Of a stretch of 64,000 bases of DNA, positions 22,425 through 31,416 are shown one piece after another. Position 1 is the first letter of the stretch, and each line of letters opens with the position of its first letter. The notes under the pieces are model-generated. The model saw nothing but the letters and a program-made list of their open reading frames with translations. It was not told the origin of the DNA and ran no database searches. The stretch comes from Flavobacterium antarcticum DSM 19726. Lineage in GTDB: Bacteria; Bacteroidota; Bacteroidia; Flavobacteriales; Flavobacteriaceae. The position numbers and the translations under genes are program-made. The DNA lies in NCBI RefSeq assembly GCF_000419685.1, contig NZ_ATTM01000003.1:62846-126845 (forward strand), written 5' to 3'.

Positions 22425-25205
22425 TTAGAACTGATAATTAACGCCCAATCCAAAATTAATTCCTTTTGTATAGGACAAAACACTTACGTCTCCACCTCTA
22501 TTTTCTTGTACCCGATTGATGGTTGGATTTAAAATATTTTTTATTCCAAAGTCTAAACCCAGTTCTTTATTCAACTTCGATTTTACAATGAAATCTAAAG
22601 TTCCAGCGCCTTTATTTACTAAATTTCCTCTTTGTGCTGTTCCAATGGAATACACGCGGTCTGAAAAATAACTATAAGCTAATGTCGTAGAAACCGAACT
22701 GTTCTTGTCGTTCCATTCTTTCACAAAAGTCAAGTCGGCATTTAAGAGTAAAGGCGAAGCTCCTGTAAATTGTCCTTTTTTGTTTGTAAATTCAGCATTA
22801 TAATCATTTTCTGCTTTCACTTTTTCTGAATCCAATTCTTGTTCCGTGTACATATACGATGCATTCAATCCAGCAGAAAGTTTGTTCGCATTTGCTTCTT
22901 TTGTAGCAAAAATTAATTTTCGGTATTCCAATTCAATTCCCGCAACAGAACCCATATCTCCTGTGTTGATGTAGGAAATATCATTTGTTGGCGAAGCAAT
23001 AATCACTTCATTGATGGGATTCAAGATATATTTTCCGAACGCGGCTACTGAAATTAATTCTTCCTGATTTGGAAACAATTCCCATTTTAAATCGAAGTTA
23101 TAATTATCCGATGGGTATAAATTTGGATTTCCAATGTGGACTTCCGTAACGTCTTCGTAAACAAATAATGCTCGTTCTTTAAATTGTGGCAACGTATAGG
23201 TTTTGCTAAATCCAAAACGTAAATTTTGTTTGTCATTCAATGCATATCGAGCGGTTAAACTTGGCAAAAATGCATTTTTTTCAAACTTATCTGAATCGCC
23301 TTCCGGGTCTAATTGCGTGTTCCAATCTACTTTCTGAACAATATTTTCACCTCTTAATCCCAAAACGGCTGTAAGTTTCGAACCAAATTGATATTCAACA
23401 TTCGCAAAAACACCATTTATTTTTTGGTCGCCATTATAAACTTGCGGGTCTAAAGCATTTGCAACTCCCGAAACACCTCTAAATGTTGAGATTTTAAATG
23501 CTCCGTTTGTAAAATTTGTTTGGTTGTAAAATGCATCTAAATTATTTGGGTCCACGATGGTTGCTAGAAAAGTATTATCGGTTTTTAAATTGAATTGCGT
23601 GGCTTCAAAATTTCTCTTTTTGAAACGACCATTGTATCCTAAAGTCAATTTTCCTTTGAAAGCCAAATCTTCGGTTTTCACAAATTTATAATCTACACTT
23701 GCATTTGCCGCAACTTCATCTTCATTCAAACTCTGAAAATAACGATTATTGTTTGGTGCTGATTGAGAGTTAATCGTATAACCTCCGTCCACTTTATTCA
23801 ACGTATTTGTCGTTCTATCCGGCATTTCACCGTTTACTTTATCGTAAGAAACTCCCCAATTTAAATTCATTTGGTCTGAAAAACGGTGATTTCCCAACAA
23901 CTGATTGACAAATAATTTATTTTCTGTAAAAGTCGAACGTCTGATTAATCCGTTTCCGTCATTGGCCAAATCCACGATTCTACCCGCATATTCTTCAGTA
24001 CCTTGCGACGAACTGTTTACAAAAATAGAGTTGAATTTAATTTTATGATTCGTATTGATTTTATATCCCACATTTGCCATAGCCGTGGCATTCGTGCTGT
24101 AACCAAAAGAAGAATAATCATCAAATTTTCGGCCGTACAAACCGTCTTGTCCCCCAGCTCCAGTCGCATTTTCGTTAATTCCACTTGCAGCCGAACCTTC
24201 GTTTCTTGACGAATAATCATTTGAAAAAGATGCCGTTCCAAAAAGACTCAACTTTCCATTTTCTCCGACATTATAACTATCTCCAGCAGAAATTCCGAAA
24301 TTCCCTGAAAATGGTGTTTTCTTTTCTAAAGACAAAGTTTCAAAATTGTAACTGTCTAATGGATTAGACGGAATGCTTCGAGTACTAAATCCGCTATCGC
24401 TAAAACCACTTTGTACTTTAAAATTATCTTTTTCACTAATGGCATTTGAATTTCCTGAAGCACCCATTTTAACTTTAACGAATCCTTTTCCTTGATAATC
24501 TTTAGAAATAATATCTACATTTCCACCTGAAAAGTCACCGTACAAGTTGGCACCGTACACTTTATCAATCGAAATATATTCAACTAAATCCGTTGAAAAA
24601 ATATCTAAATTAATATTCTTTTGTTCCGGATTATTCGATGGAACGGGAAGTCCATTGATGGTGGTCGAATTATATCTATCGCCCAAACCACGAACGTAAA
24701 TATTGCCACTTCCTTCTTGTTTTGTAATTCCTGTCGTTTTTGTTACCGCAGTTGCCACATCGCTAACGCCTTTTCGAGTCAATTCTTGAGCACCAATACT
24801 TTGTTTCATTTCAACCGCATTTTTCTGCACCATCAATAACGCAGTTTCTTTCGTTCGACTTACTCTCGATTGAATCACGATGTCTTCTAATTTTACACTT
24901 CCCGATGAAAGTGCTTTACTAATTGTTGTCGTTTCATTCGGCTTTACTTCAAACGGAATTTCAACGGATTCGTAACCTACATAACTAACTACTAAAACAT
25001 GATTTCCCGCATCAGCAAGAAGTTCAAATTTTCCGTTCATGTCAGTAGCATGTCCGTTCGTGGTCCCTTTAATCATTACGTTCACAAAAGGCATTGCCTC
25101 ATTATTTACATCAGCATCCGTAATCAATCCTGCGACTTTTCCTTTATTCTGCGAAAAGCCCAACGTGCAAATTAAGATTGTAATAAATAGAAAATTAAAT
25201 TTCAT
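22425..25205 (-). CDS. TonB-dependent outer-membrane receptor
   Basis: A 926-residue receptor for active uptake across the outer membrane. The signal peptide ends TLGFSQ at residue 19. A carboxypeptidase-like beta-sandwich domain follows at 22-105 (KVAGLITDADVNNEAMPFVNVMIKGT, VVSYVGYES). The plug is at about 110-240 (TGITKQEGSGNIYVRGLGDRYNSTTINGLPVPS, VYGANLYGDFSGGNVDI). The rest is a 22-strand barrel ending INFGLGVNYQF. It lies divergent from a PhoB/PhoR-like pair and upstream of the beta-helix lipoprotein, with which it shares a promoter motif. Phosphate or organophosphate uptake is a reasonable guess from the regulator type but is not shown by the receptor sequence. Confidence 0.92.
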   Translation of the reverse strand: MKFNFLFITILICTLGFSQNKGKVAGLITDADVNNEAMPFVNVMIKGTTNGHATDMNGKFELLADAGNHVLVVSYVGYESVEIPFEVKPNETTTISKALSSGSVKLEDIVIQSRVSRTKETALLMVQKNAVEMKQSIGAQELTRKGVSDVATAVTKTTGITKQEGSGNIYVRGLGDRYNSTTINGLPVPSNNPEQKNINLDIFSTDLVEYISIDKVYGANLYGDFSGGNVDIISKDYQGKGFVKVKMGASGNSNAISEKDNFKVQSGFSDSGFSTRSIPSNPLDSYNFETLSLEKKTPFSGNFGISAGDSYNVGENGKLSLFGTASFSNDYSSRNEGSAASGINENATGAGGQDGLYGRKFDDYSSFGYSTNATAMANVGYKINTNHKIKFNSIFVNSSSQGTEEYAGRIVDLANDGNGLIRRSTFTENKLFVNQLLGNHRFSDQMNLNWGVSYDKVNGEMPDRTTNTLNKVDGGYTINSQSAPNNNRYFQSLNEDEVAANASVDYKFVKTEDLAFKGKLTLGYNGRFKKRNFEATQFNLKTDNTFLATIVDPNNLDAFYNQTNFTNGAFKISTFRGVSGVANALDPQVYNGDQKINGVFANVEYQFGSKLTAVLGLRGENIVQKVDWNTQLDPEGDSDKFEKNAFLPSLTARYALNDKQNLRFGFSKTYTLPQFKERALFVYEDVTEVHIGNPNLYPSDNYNFDLKWELFPNQEELISVAAFGKYILNPINEVIIASPTNDISYINTGDMGSVAGIELEYRKLIFATKEANANKLSAGLNASYMYTEQELDSEKVKAENDYNAEFTNKKGQFTGASPLLLNADLTFVKEWNDKNSSVSTTLAYSYFSDRVYSIGTAQRGNLVNKGAGTLDFIVKSKLNKELGLDFGIKNILNPTINRVQENRGGDVSVLSYTKGINFGLGVNYQF

Positions 25206-25230
25206 TTTGTTTTTATGTTATAATTTTCAG

Positions 25231-25267
25231 CAAAGAAAAGACCACATTGTAACTATGGCGTTAAGTT
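25231..25267 (-). promoter_or_regulatory. promoter with shared 12-mer, TonB receptor
   Basis: On the minus strand AACTTAACGCCA (25267-25256), a 17-base spacer, then TTTCTTTG (25238-25231, 7/8 of the -7 box), 25 bp before the ATG. Its core CTTAACG recurs at 25309-25303, 44 bp (four helical turns) further upstream in the same orientation, towards the regulator gene. Confidence 0.65.
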
Positions 25268-25388
25268 CATATTACACTTGTGTATTTTAATTATTACCCT
25301 AACGTTAAGACATTAAATTACGGTTAACAATGCCAAAACCGACATATTTATCTATACATTTACATCAGAAAAAACCTATTTTCGTACC

Positions 25389-26072
25389 ATGAAGAAAAAA
25401 GATATTAAGATTTTATTAGTCGATGACGAACCAGATATTCTCGAAATCATTGGGTACAATCTTTCGCAAGAAGGCTATCAAATCATAACGGCGAAAAACG
25501 GAAAAGAAGCCATTACAAAAGCAAAAAAAGAACTTCCGCAATTGATTATTATGGACGTAATGATGCCTGAAATGGACGGAATGGAAGCATGTGAAGCGAT
25601 TCGAAAAATTCCTGAATTAAGTCACACGATTATTACCTTTCTAACTGCACGAAGTGAAGATTATTCACAAGTTGCCGGTTTTGATGCAGGTGCTGACGAT
25701 TATATTGCAAAACCGATTAAGCCAAAATTATTAGTCAGTAAGGTAAAAGCACTTTTAAGAAGATTAAAAGAAGTAGAACAAAATTCAGAAACCTTAAATG
25801 TCGGCGGAATCGAAATCAACCGTGAAGCTTACAAAATCATTAAAGACGAAACTGAAATAGTTCTTCCGAGAAAAGAGTTTGAATTGTTTTATTTATTGGC
25901 TTCAAAACCCGGAAAAGTTTTCACTCGCGAAGAAATTTTAGATAAAGTTTGGGGCAACGAAGTAATTGTTGGAGGTCGAACCATTGACGTTCACATCAGA
26001 AAGTTACGCGAAAAAATAGGCGAAGAATTATTCAAAACCATTAAAGGTGTTGGTTATAAATTCGAAGTGTAA
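25389..26072 (+). CDS. OmpR/PhoB-family response regulator
   Basis: A 227-residue two-domain regulator. The receiver (1-120) has the acidic pocket Asp12-Asp13, the phosphoacceptor Asp56 in IIMDVMMPEMDG, and Lys in ADDYIAKPIKP. The winged-helix DNA-binding domain (about 130-227) shows LPRKEFELFYLLASKPGKVFTREEILDKVWG and GRTIDVHIRKLREKIG, typical of PhoB/OmpR. The kinase gene follows after about 80 bp. The gene is divergent from the TonB receptor. By closeness to PhoB and the kinase pairing, it is probably the phosphate-response regulator, but no pst or pho genes are in the window to confirm this. Confidence 0.92.
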   Translation: MKKKDIKILLVDDEPDILEIIGYNLSQEGYQIITAKNGKEAITKAKKELPQLIIMDVMMPEMDGMEACEAIRKIPELSHTIITFLTARSEDYSQVAGFDAGADDYIAKPIKPKLLVSKVKALLRRLKEVEQNSETLNVGGIEINREAYKIIKDETEIVLPRKEFELFYLLASKPGKVFTREEILDKVWGNEVIVGGRTIDVHIRKLREKIGEELFKTIKGVGYKFEV

Positions 26073-26154
26073 ACGCGAATCTTTCACTGCGAAAATATTT
26101 TCTTTGAGCAGAAAAAATTATTAATTTTAGTCCGTAAACTTGGACCAATTGAAA

Positions 26155-27210
26155 ATGAGTTTAAATTTTAAACGTACCTATAAATTTGCCTTTATTTCCG
26201 CTTTATACATCACCGTATTTGGCGTTGGTTTCGTCGGGTTTTTAAGTCATTATATTTTTCATTCGGACCAAGAACAATTGACGCTTTTTCTACTTGTTTT
26301 CGGATTTTCACTTTATCTTTTTTCTTTTTTAGTTATCCAATACCGCGTTGAATTCTTCATTTACAGACGAGTAAAAAAGATTTACGACGACGTTTCTTTT
26401 TTAGAATCAAGTACCGTAATTAGTCAACCAATTACCACAGATATGGCGACTTTAACGCGTGAAGTAAAAAAGTTTGCCACCGATAAAAAGATGGAAATTG
26501 AAACTTTAAAAATTAAAGAAGCGTATCGAAGAGAATTTCTTGGAAATGTTTCTCACGAATTAAAAACGCCTTTATTCACCGTTCAAGGTTATATTTTGAC
26601 TTTATTGGGTGGCGCGATGAAGGACAAAACGCTTCGCAAAAAATATTTAGAACGTGCCGAAAAAGGCGTCGAACGCTTGGTGTACATTGTTCAGGATTTA
26701 GACATGATTTCTAAATTTGAAATGGGCGATTTGAATTTGAATTTTGAAAATTTCAACATCGTTCAAGTCACGCAGAATGTCTTTGATTTACTTGAGATGA
26801 AAGCGGAAAATAAGAATATAATTCTTTCTTTCGACAACAAATATTCAAAACCGATTTTCGTTTCAGGCGACCGCGAAAAAATCCAGCAAGCCATCACGAA
26901 TCTTGTTGTAAATTCCATTAAATACGGCAAAGAAAACGGTTTTGTGGAAGTTGGTTTTGAAATTTTGAATAACGGAAAAGTAATTGTTCGCGTCAAAGAC
27001 AACGGCGAAGGAATTGAAAAACAAAATATTCCAAGATTATTTGAACGTTTTTACCGCGTCGATAAAAGTGGCGCTCGAACGGAAGGCGGTTCCGGTTTGG
27101 GATTGTCTATTGTGAAACACATTATTGAAGCGCATAATGGAAAAATTCACGTGCAAAGCGAATTCAATAAAGGTTCTGAATTTTCATTTACCATCGAAAA
27201 GGCTGAATAA
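26155..27210 (+). CDS. PhoR-like sensor histidine kinase
   Basis: A 351-residue membrane kinase. The start ATG 26155 is preferred over an in-frame TTG 15 bp upstream. Two membrane helices lie at about 10-32 and 44-64 with only a very short loop between them. No periplasmic sensor domain is present, and the kinase probably senses through the membrane or a partner such as a transporter. The DHp domain has the H-box NVSHELKTPL with His134. The ATPase domain shows the N-box (AITNLVVNSIKYG), G1 (VKDNGEGIE), F box (LFERFYRVD) and G2 (GSGLGLSIVKHI). It overlaps the convergent glycosyltransferase gene by 27 bp. Confidence 0.92.
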   Translation: MSLNFKRTYKFAFISALYITVFGVGFVGFLSHYIFHSDQEQLTLFLLVFGFSLYLFSFLVIQYRVEFFIYRRVKKIYDDVSFLESSTVISQPITTDMATLTREVKKFATDKKMEIETLKIKEAYRREFLGNVSHELKTPLFTVQGYILTLLGGAMKDKTLRKKYLERAEKGVERLVYIVQDLDMISKFEMGDLNLNFENFNIVQVTQNVFDLLEMKAENKNIILSFDNKYSKPIFVSGDREKIQQAITNLVVNSIKYGKENGFVEVGFEILNNGKVIVRVKDNGEGIEKQNIPRLFERFYRVDKSGARTEGGSGLGLSIVKHIIEAHNGKIHVQSEFNKGSEFSFTIEKAE

Positions 27211-28266
27211 TTCGTGCCAATTTACTTCCTGTTCAAAATGCGATAATCCTTTATAATTTTGAACTTCTTCCAACTTTTCTATTGAAAAATCTTCTTGTTT
27301 ACAAAACGGAACTAATCCTTCTTTTTGAAATTTATCCACTAAATATTCCTGCTCAAATTGTCCCGGAGTTGGAATGAAAAATGCTTTTTTGCCAAGTTTA
27401 GCCAAATCCATAACTGTTGTATAACCGGAACGACACAAAATGAATTCACTTTCATTTATCGTTTTTTCCAATTCAGAACTTTGCATGAAATTATAAAACA
27501 AGATATTTTCGCATTGATGCACTTCTTGCTTTACTTCCACTTTACCTTTTATAAAAACCACTTTTCCTGAATAGTTTTTCAATTCTGAAATTAGTTTTTC
27601 TTCCAAGAAAGTCCGTTGTGGTTCAGGCCCAGAAAGCAAAACCATTAAATCGTATTTAATTTCTAAATCTATTTTGCGAAAGCGACTCAACGGACCGATG
27701 TGTTTTAATTTCGAATCTTGGTGATCTACATGTCCCAACTTTCCCGAAAGATTTGGCTTTCCAGCAACATCAGGAATCCAGCATTCGGCAAACTTCTGAA
27801 TAATTCTCTGATGTATTTTAGTTGAAAAATAAGTAGTAGAACCTGTTAAAACATTCACCTGATGCGTCATAAAAACGCTTGGGACATTTTTGTTATAAAC
27901 GCCAAGTCGGTTGTCAGAAATTATTCCACAAAGTTGAAATTCTTCCATCCATTTTTGAACTAATTTTCGTTCATTTCGAATAGCGAACAACATATTGGGA
28001 ATATTCTGAAGCATTTTCCACCGAAAATTTTTTCCTTTTTTCGGATAGGTTATAGTATAGGAAGGAAGTTCTAAAAATTTTAAATGCGGAAATTCTAATT
28101 TCAGAAGTTGTAAAGCTTCGCCATCGGAGGTAATTATTGGTGTAAAGCCAAGATTTTCCAAATTTTGAATAATCGGAATGCATCGAGTGGCGTGACCTAA
28201 ACCCCAATTCAGAGGAGCAACTAAAATATTTTTTTGTTGAATTTTCAAATTTCTATGTTTTCTCAA
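27184..28266 (-). CDS. GT28/MurG-like glycosyltransferase
   Basis: A glycosyltransferase of about 360 residues with a GT-B fold. The N-terminal motif ILVAPLNWGLGHATRCIPII is the GxGH loop of the MurG/UGT group. The C-terminal nucleotide-sugar region has LLSGPEPQRT, FILCRSGYTTVMDLAKLGKKAFFIPTPGQFEQEYL, like the donor site of UDP-sugar transferases. It is not MurG itself, since it lacks the peptidoglycan gene context. The start is uncertain: TTG at 28266 or TTG at 28248; no ATG is near. The 3' end overlaps the kinase gene. The acceptor is unknown, probably a lipid or cell-wall intermediate. Confidence 0.8.
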   Translation of the reverse strand: MRKHRNLKIQQKNILVAPLNWGLGHATRCIPIIQNLENLGFTPIITSDGEALQLLKLEFPHLKFLELPSYTITYPKKGKNFRWKMLQNIPNMLFAIRNERKLVQKWMEEFQLCGIISDNRLGVYNKNVPSVFMTHQVNVLTGSTTYFSTKIHQRIIQKFAECWIPDVAGKPNLSGKLGHVDHQDSKLKHIGPLSRFRKIDLEIKYDLMVLLSGPEPQRTFLEEKLISELKNYSGKVVFIKGKVEVKQEVHQCENILFYNFMQSSELEKTINESEFILCRSGYTTVMDLAKLGKKAFFIPTPGQFEQEYLVDKFQKEGLVPFCKQEDFSIEKLEEVQNYKGLSHFEQEVNWHELFSLFDGK

Positions 28267-28334
28267 TACAATTTTTACAAACTAATTAAAGTTTGATATA
28301 TTTCCTTAATTTTACCAAAATATAATTAAAGATT

Positions 28335-29012
28335 GTGGGAAGTAAAAATAAGTTAAAAAGATTTAAGGAAAACGAAACATTTGAAAATGTATTTCAACCA
28401 ACGCGTGAAGAAGTAACTTCAGGAGAATTTGCTATGAAAGGCAAATGGAGTAGCGATTTCTTCAAAAATGACCATCCAATTATTGTGGAATTAGGCTGTG
28501 GAAAAGGCGAATATTCGGTTGGTTTAGCTGAACGTTATCCCGAGAAAAACTTCATCGGAATTGACGTAAAAGGTGCTCGTTTTTGGCGTGGTGCAAAAAC
28601 TGCTGTCGATTCAGGAATGAACAACGTTGCGTTTATCCGTACTCAAATTGAGTTGCTTGACTTCGTTTTTGCTGAAAATGAAATCGATGAAATTTGGATT
28701 ACTTTTCCCGACCCACAAATAAAATACAAACGTACCAAACACAGAATGACCAATTCTGAATTTTTACAATTGTATAAAAAAGTATTAAAACCAGACGGCG
28801 TGGTCAACCTTAAAACCGACAGCGAATTCATGCACGGTTATACACTTGGTTTGTTGCATGGTGAAGGCCACGAGGTTTTATACGCGAATCATAATGTGTA
28901 TAAAAACGAAGGAAGTCCGGAGATTGTGACGGCTATTCAAACTTTTTATGAAAAACAATACCTTGAAATAAACAAAGCAATTACGTATATTAGGTTCAAA
29001 ATTAAAGAATAA
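28335..29012 (+). CDS. trmB: tRNA (guanine-N7-)-methyltransferase
   Basis: A 225-residue SAM-dependent methyltransferase that makes m7G46 in the variable loop of tRNA. SAM motif I is IIVELGCGKGEYSVGLA, followed by FIGIDVKGARFWRGAK. The catalytic/tRNA segment WITFPDPQIKYKRTKHRMTNSEFL is the TrmB signature. The start is GTG at 28335, giving MGSKNKLKRFKENETF, which is the typical N-terminus in flavobacteria. The next gene starts immediately after its stop codon. Confidence 0.95.
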   Translation: MGSKNKLKRFKENETFENVFQPTREEVTSGEFAMKGKWSSDFFKNDHPIIVELGCGKGEYSVGLAERYPEKNFIGIDVKGARFWRGAKTAVDSGMNNVAFIRTQIELLDFVFAENEIDEIWITFPDPQIKYKRTKHRMTNSEFLQLYKKVLKPDGVVNLKTDSEFMHGYTLGLLHGEGHEVLYANHNVYKNEGSPEIVTAIQTFYEKQYLEINKAITYIRFKIKE

Positions 29013-29648
29013 ATGAGCTTTGCGTTCCCGATTTTTCTAGGATTTCTCACTTCAGCAATAGGAATTACACCTCCGGGTTTAATCAACATGACTGCGGCAA
29101 AAGTGAGTATCGAGGAAGGTCGGACGCGTGCTTTTATCTTTGCAAGTGGCGCCGTTTTCATAATTTTATTTCAAACGTTTCTTGCCGTTGTTTTTGCAAA
29201 ATTCATCGATAAAAATCCATCCGTTGTCATTTTACTTCGGGAAATTGGATTAGTTATTTTTACGGCACTTACTTTTTATTTCTTTTTGACGTCCAAAAAA
29301 GTAAAACAAAAAAAGCAAACCGTTCAATTGCGAAGTAAGAAAAGTCGTTTCTTTTTAGGCATGTTACTTTCTGCTTTGAATTTTTTTCCCATTCCTTTTT
29401 ACGTTTTTGTAAGCGTTACTTTAGCTTCGTACGACTACTTTTCGTTTGAAAGGAGTTTCGTTTACAGCTTTGTACTTGGCTCGGGATTAGGTGCTTTATT
29501 TGCGTTTTATTGCTACATCGCTTTTTTCAAAAAACTAGAAAATAAAACGGAATTTTTCATGCAAAACATGAATTACATCATCGGTTCAATTACAGGACTT
29601 GTTTCCGTAATTACTTTGGTCAACATCATCAATTATTATTTGAATTAA
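29013..29648 (+). CDS. LysE/RhtB-family amino-acid exporter-like membrane protein
   Basis: A 211-residue inner-membrane protein with about six membrane helices. The N-terminal segment FLGFLTSAIGITPPGLINMTAAKVSIEEG matches the conserved first helix and loop of the LysE superfamily, which usually has PGP in place of the PPG seen here. The start codon directly follows the trmB stop, so translation is coupled. The substrate is unknown. Proteins of this type are often found beside trmB and an MGMT-like gene in flavobacteria, as far as I recall. Confidence 0.82.
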   Translation: MSFAFPIFLGFLTSAIGITPPGLINMTAAKVSIEEGRTRAFIFASGAVFIILFQTFLAVVFAKFIDKNPSVVILLREIGLVIFTALTFYFFLTSKKVKQKKQTVQLRSKKSRFFLGMLLSALNFFPIPFYVFVSVTLASYDYFSFERSFVYSFVLGSGLGALFAFYCYIAFFKKLENKTEFFMQNMNYIIGSITGLVSVITLVNIINYYLN

Positions 29649-29657
29649 ATTCACAAA

Positions 29658-30011
29658 ATGGCAGAACCAACTTCTGAAATTTCCTTTTTTGAACGTGTGT
29701 ACGAAATAGCACGTCAAATTCCTGAAGGAAAAGTCACTTCGTATGGCGCCATTGCAAAATGTTTGGGTTCTGCACAATCTGCTCGAATGGTAGGTTGGGC
29801 AATGAATGCTTCACATAAGTACGACGATATTCCAGCTCATCGCGTGGTGAATCGAAAAGGTTTATTGACCGGAAAACATCATTTCGACGGCACAAATTTG
29901 ATGCAACAATTACTCGAAAATGAAGGTGTGAAAATCGTTGATAATCAAATTATCGATTTTGAAAAACATTTTTGGGAACCAAGAGAAAATGCTCAGTGGT
30001 CAGATTTATAG
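29658..30011 (+). CDS. alkyltransferase-like (ATL) protein, catalytic Cys replaced
   Basis: A 117-residue protein of the MGMT C-terminal domain family. In true O6-alkylguanine alkyltransferases the active site reads PCHR. Here it is PAHR (residues 59-62), so the acceptor Cys is Ala and the protein cannot take the alkyl group. The DNA-binding HTH is intact: GKVTSYGAIAKCLGSAQSARMVGWAM, with the Arg43 finger that flips the damaged base. Such ATL proteins (E. coli YbaZ and yeast Atl1 have PWHR) bind O6-alkylguanine and hand it to nucleotide excision repair. It lies 9 bp after the LysE-like gene and is probably in an operon with trmB. Confidence 0.9.
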   Translation: MAEPTSEISFFERVYEIARQIPEGKVTSYGAIAKCLGSAQSARMVGWAMNASHKYDDIPAHRVVNRKGLLTGKHHFDGTNLMQQLLENEGVKIVDNQIIDFEKHFWEPRENAQWSDL

Positions 30012-30083
30012 TGTTGATTGCCGCAAATTTTGGGAGTTAAAGCATTCGGTTTTAAAAATTTGAAATTGAAACCTACATTATCT

Positions 30084-31415
30084 TTATTCTACCAAGCAAA
30101 CAGTAAATCTCGTATTCTTTTCATCACTTGTAAAAGTCAAATATCCGCCGTGAGCTTCAATAATATTCTTTGATAAAGTCAAGCCAATTCCGGCTCCATC
30201 TTTTCGTGTTGTAAAAAAAGGCAATAGAATTTTATCTTCAATTTCAGGTTCAATTCCGGTTCCATTATCCGTGATGATAATATACAAACGCTTCTCTTTC
30301 AGTTCAGCACTGATCGTAATTTCTTTGCTTTCCTTCTCAGCTAAAGCAAATAAACTGTTGGTCAATAAATTGATGAATACCTGTTCCATTTGATTTGGAT
30401 CAACCAAAATCCAACGGTTAAAATGAAGGGTGTTCTTTACCTCAATATGTTCTTTTTTGAAAAGTGGTTTCATGATTTGAAGACAGTTTTCAATTAAAGC
30501 AGACAGTTCAATTTTCTCTTTTTTAGGCGTTGGCAACATCGCTAATTTCCGATAACTTTCTACAAATTCTTGCAAATGATTACTTCTGTTGAACATAGTA
30601 TTCACGCTGTCTTTAATGTCTTGTAAATCTTCCTGACTCAACGATTCTTGACTTACTAACTCTTTTAAATTTTGCGAAAGCGAACGAATAGGCGTCAAAG
30701 AATTCATCAATTCATGCGAAATTACTTTCATCAAATTAATCCACGCTTCTTTCTCTTTTTTCTCAATTACTTTCTGAATGGAATCCAGTAAAACAATGTA
30801 ATAATCTTGATTATTGGTTTTCGTTCGCGACGATTGCATCACAAAAGTTTGTGTTTCTTGTTGGCTCACTCTAATCTGTAAAGTGGTTTTAATTTCGCTG
30901 AAATTTTGTTCTTCAATAAGCGAACAAAGCGAAGGTATTTGGTTTTTTAAATAATGCCATTTAGAGACTTTTGGCACTTCAAAATGTTTCGAAAAAAAGT
31001 CATTCATCAAGAAAATGGACCAGTCACTTTCTTGTTTTTGTAAAATTAGAATACCGGTTTCAATGTTGTTTAATATCGATCGATAAACTATATCCTTGGA
31101 AGCTTGTTCATTTTCCGCTTGTTTCATTTTGTCATACAATTGAAACAAACGACTGTAATTTTGAAACGATTTGTGTTTTGAAAAATCTGCTGAAAAGTCT
31201 TTGTTTAAAATCGCATTTATAGTTTTGTCGTAAAACAAGAAGGCATTTTTAAGATAGAAATACAGCTCAATAATGATTAATAAAACTACAAACCCGATAA
31301 ATGCAGACGTGTAAATTAAACTTCTCTGAAGTAGTAAAAACGCTGCTCCAAAACCCAAAAGAATCAATAGGATTCGAATAAAAATTTGATTGTATATTTT
31401 GACATTGGACAACAT
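30084..31415 (-). CDS. NtrB-like sensor histidine kinase (partner of the sigma-54 activator)
   Basis: A 443-residue kinase from ATG 31415, one base after the regulator's stop; the upstream TTG at 31445 would overlap it. Two membrane helices at the N-terminus (about 8-30 and 35-58) are joined by a very short loop. A PAS-like segment follows (SILNNIETGILILQKQ..). The H-box is VISHELMNSLTPIRSLS. The ATPase domain has NLLTNSLFAL, ITDNGTGIE and GAGIGLTLSKNIIEAHGG. As there is no large periplasmic domain, it may sense a membrane or cytoplasmic cue. Its likely target is the NtrC-type regulator immediately upstream. Confidence 0.93.
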   Translation of the reverse strand: MLSNVKIYNQIFIRILLILLGFGAAFLLLQRSLIYTSAFIGFVVLLIIIELYFYLKNAFLFYDKTINAILNKDFSADFSKHKSFQNYSRLFQLYDKMKQAENEQASKDIVYRSILNNIETGILILQKQESDWSIFLMNDFFSKHFEVPKVSKWHYLKNQIPSLCSLIEEQNFSEIKTTLQIRVSQQETQTFVMQSSRTKTNNQDYYIVLLDSIQKVIEKKEKEAWINLMKVISHELMNSLTPIRSLSQNLKELVSQESLSQEDLQDIKDSVNTMFNRSNHLQEFVESYRKLAMLPTPKKEKIELSALIENCLQIMKPLFKKEHIEVKNTLHFNRWILVDPNQMEQVFINLLTNSLFALAEKESKEITISAELKEKRLYIIITDNGTGIEPEIEDKILLPFFTTRKDGAGIGLTLSKNIIEAHGGYLTFTSDEKNTRFTVCLVE

Positions 31416-31416
31416 A

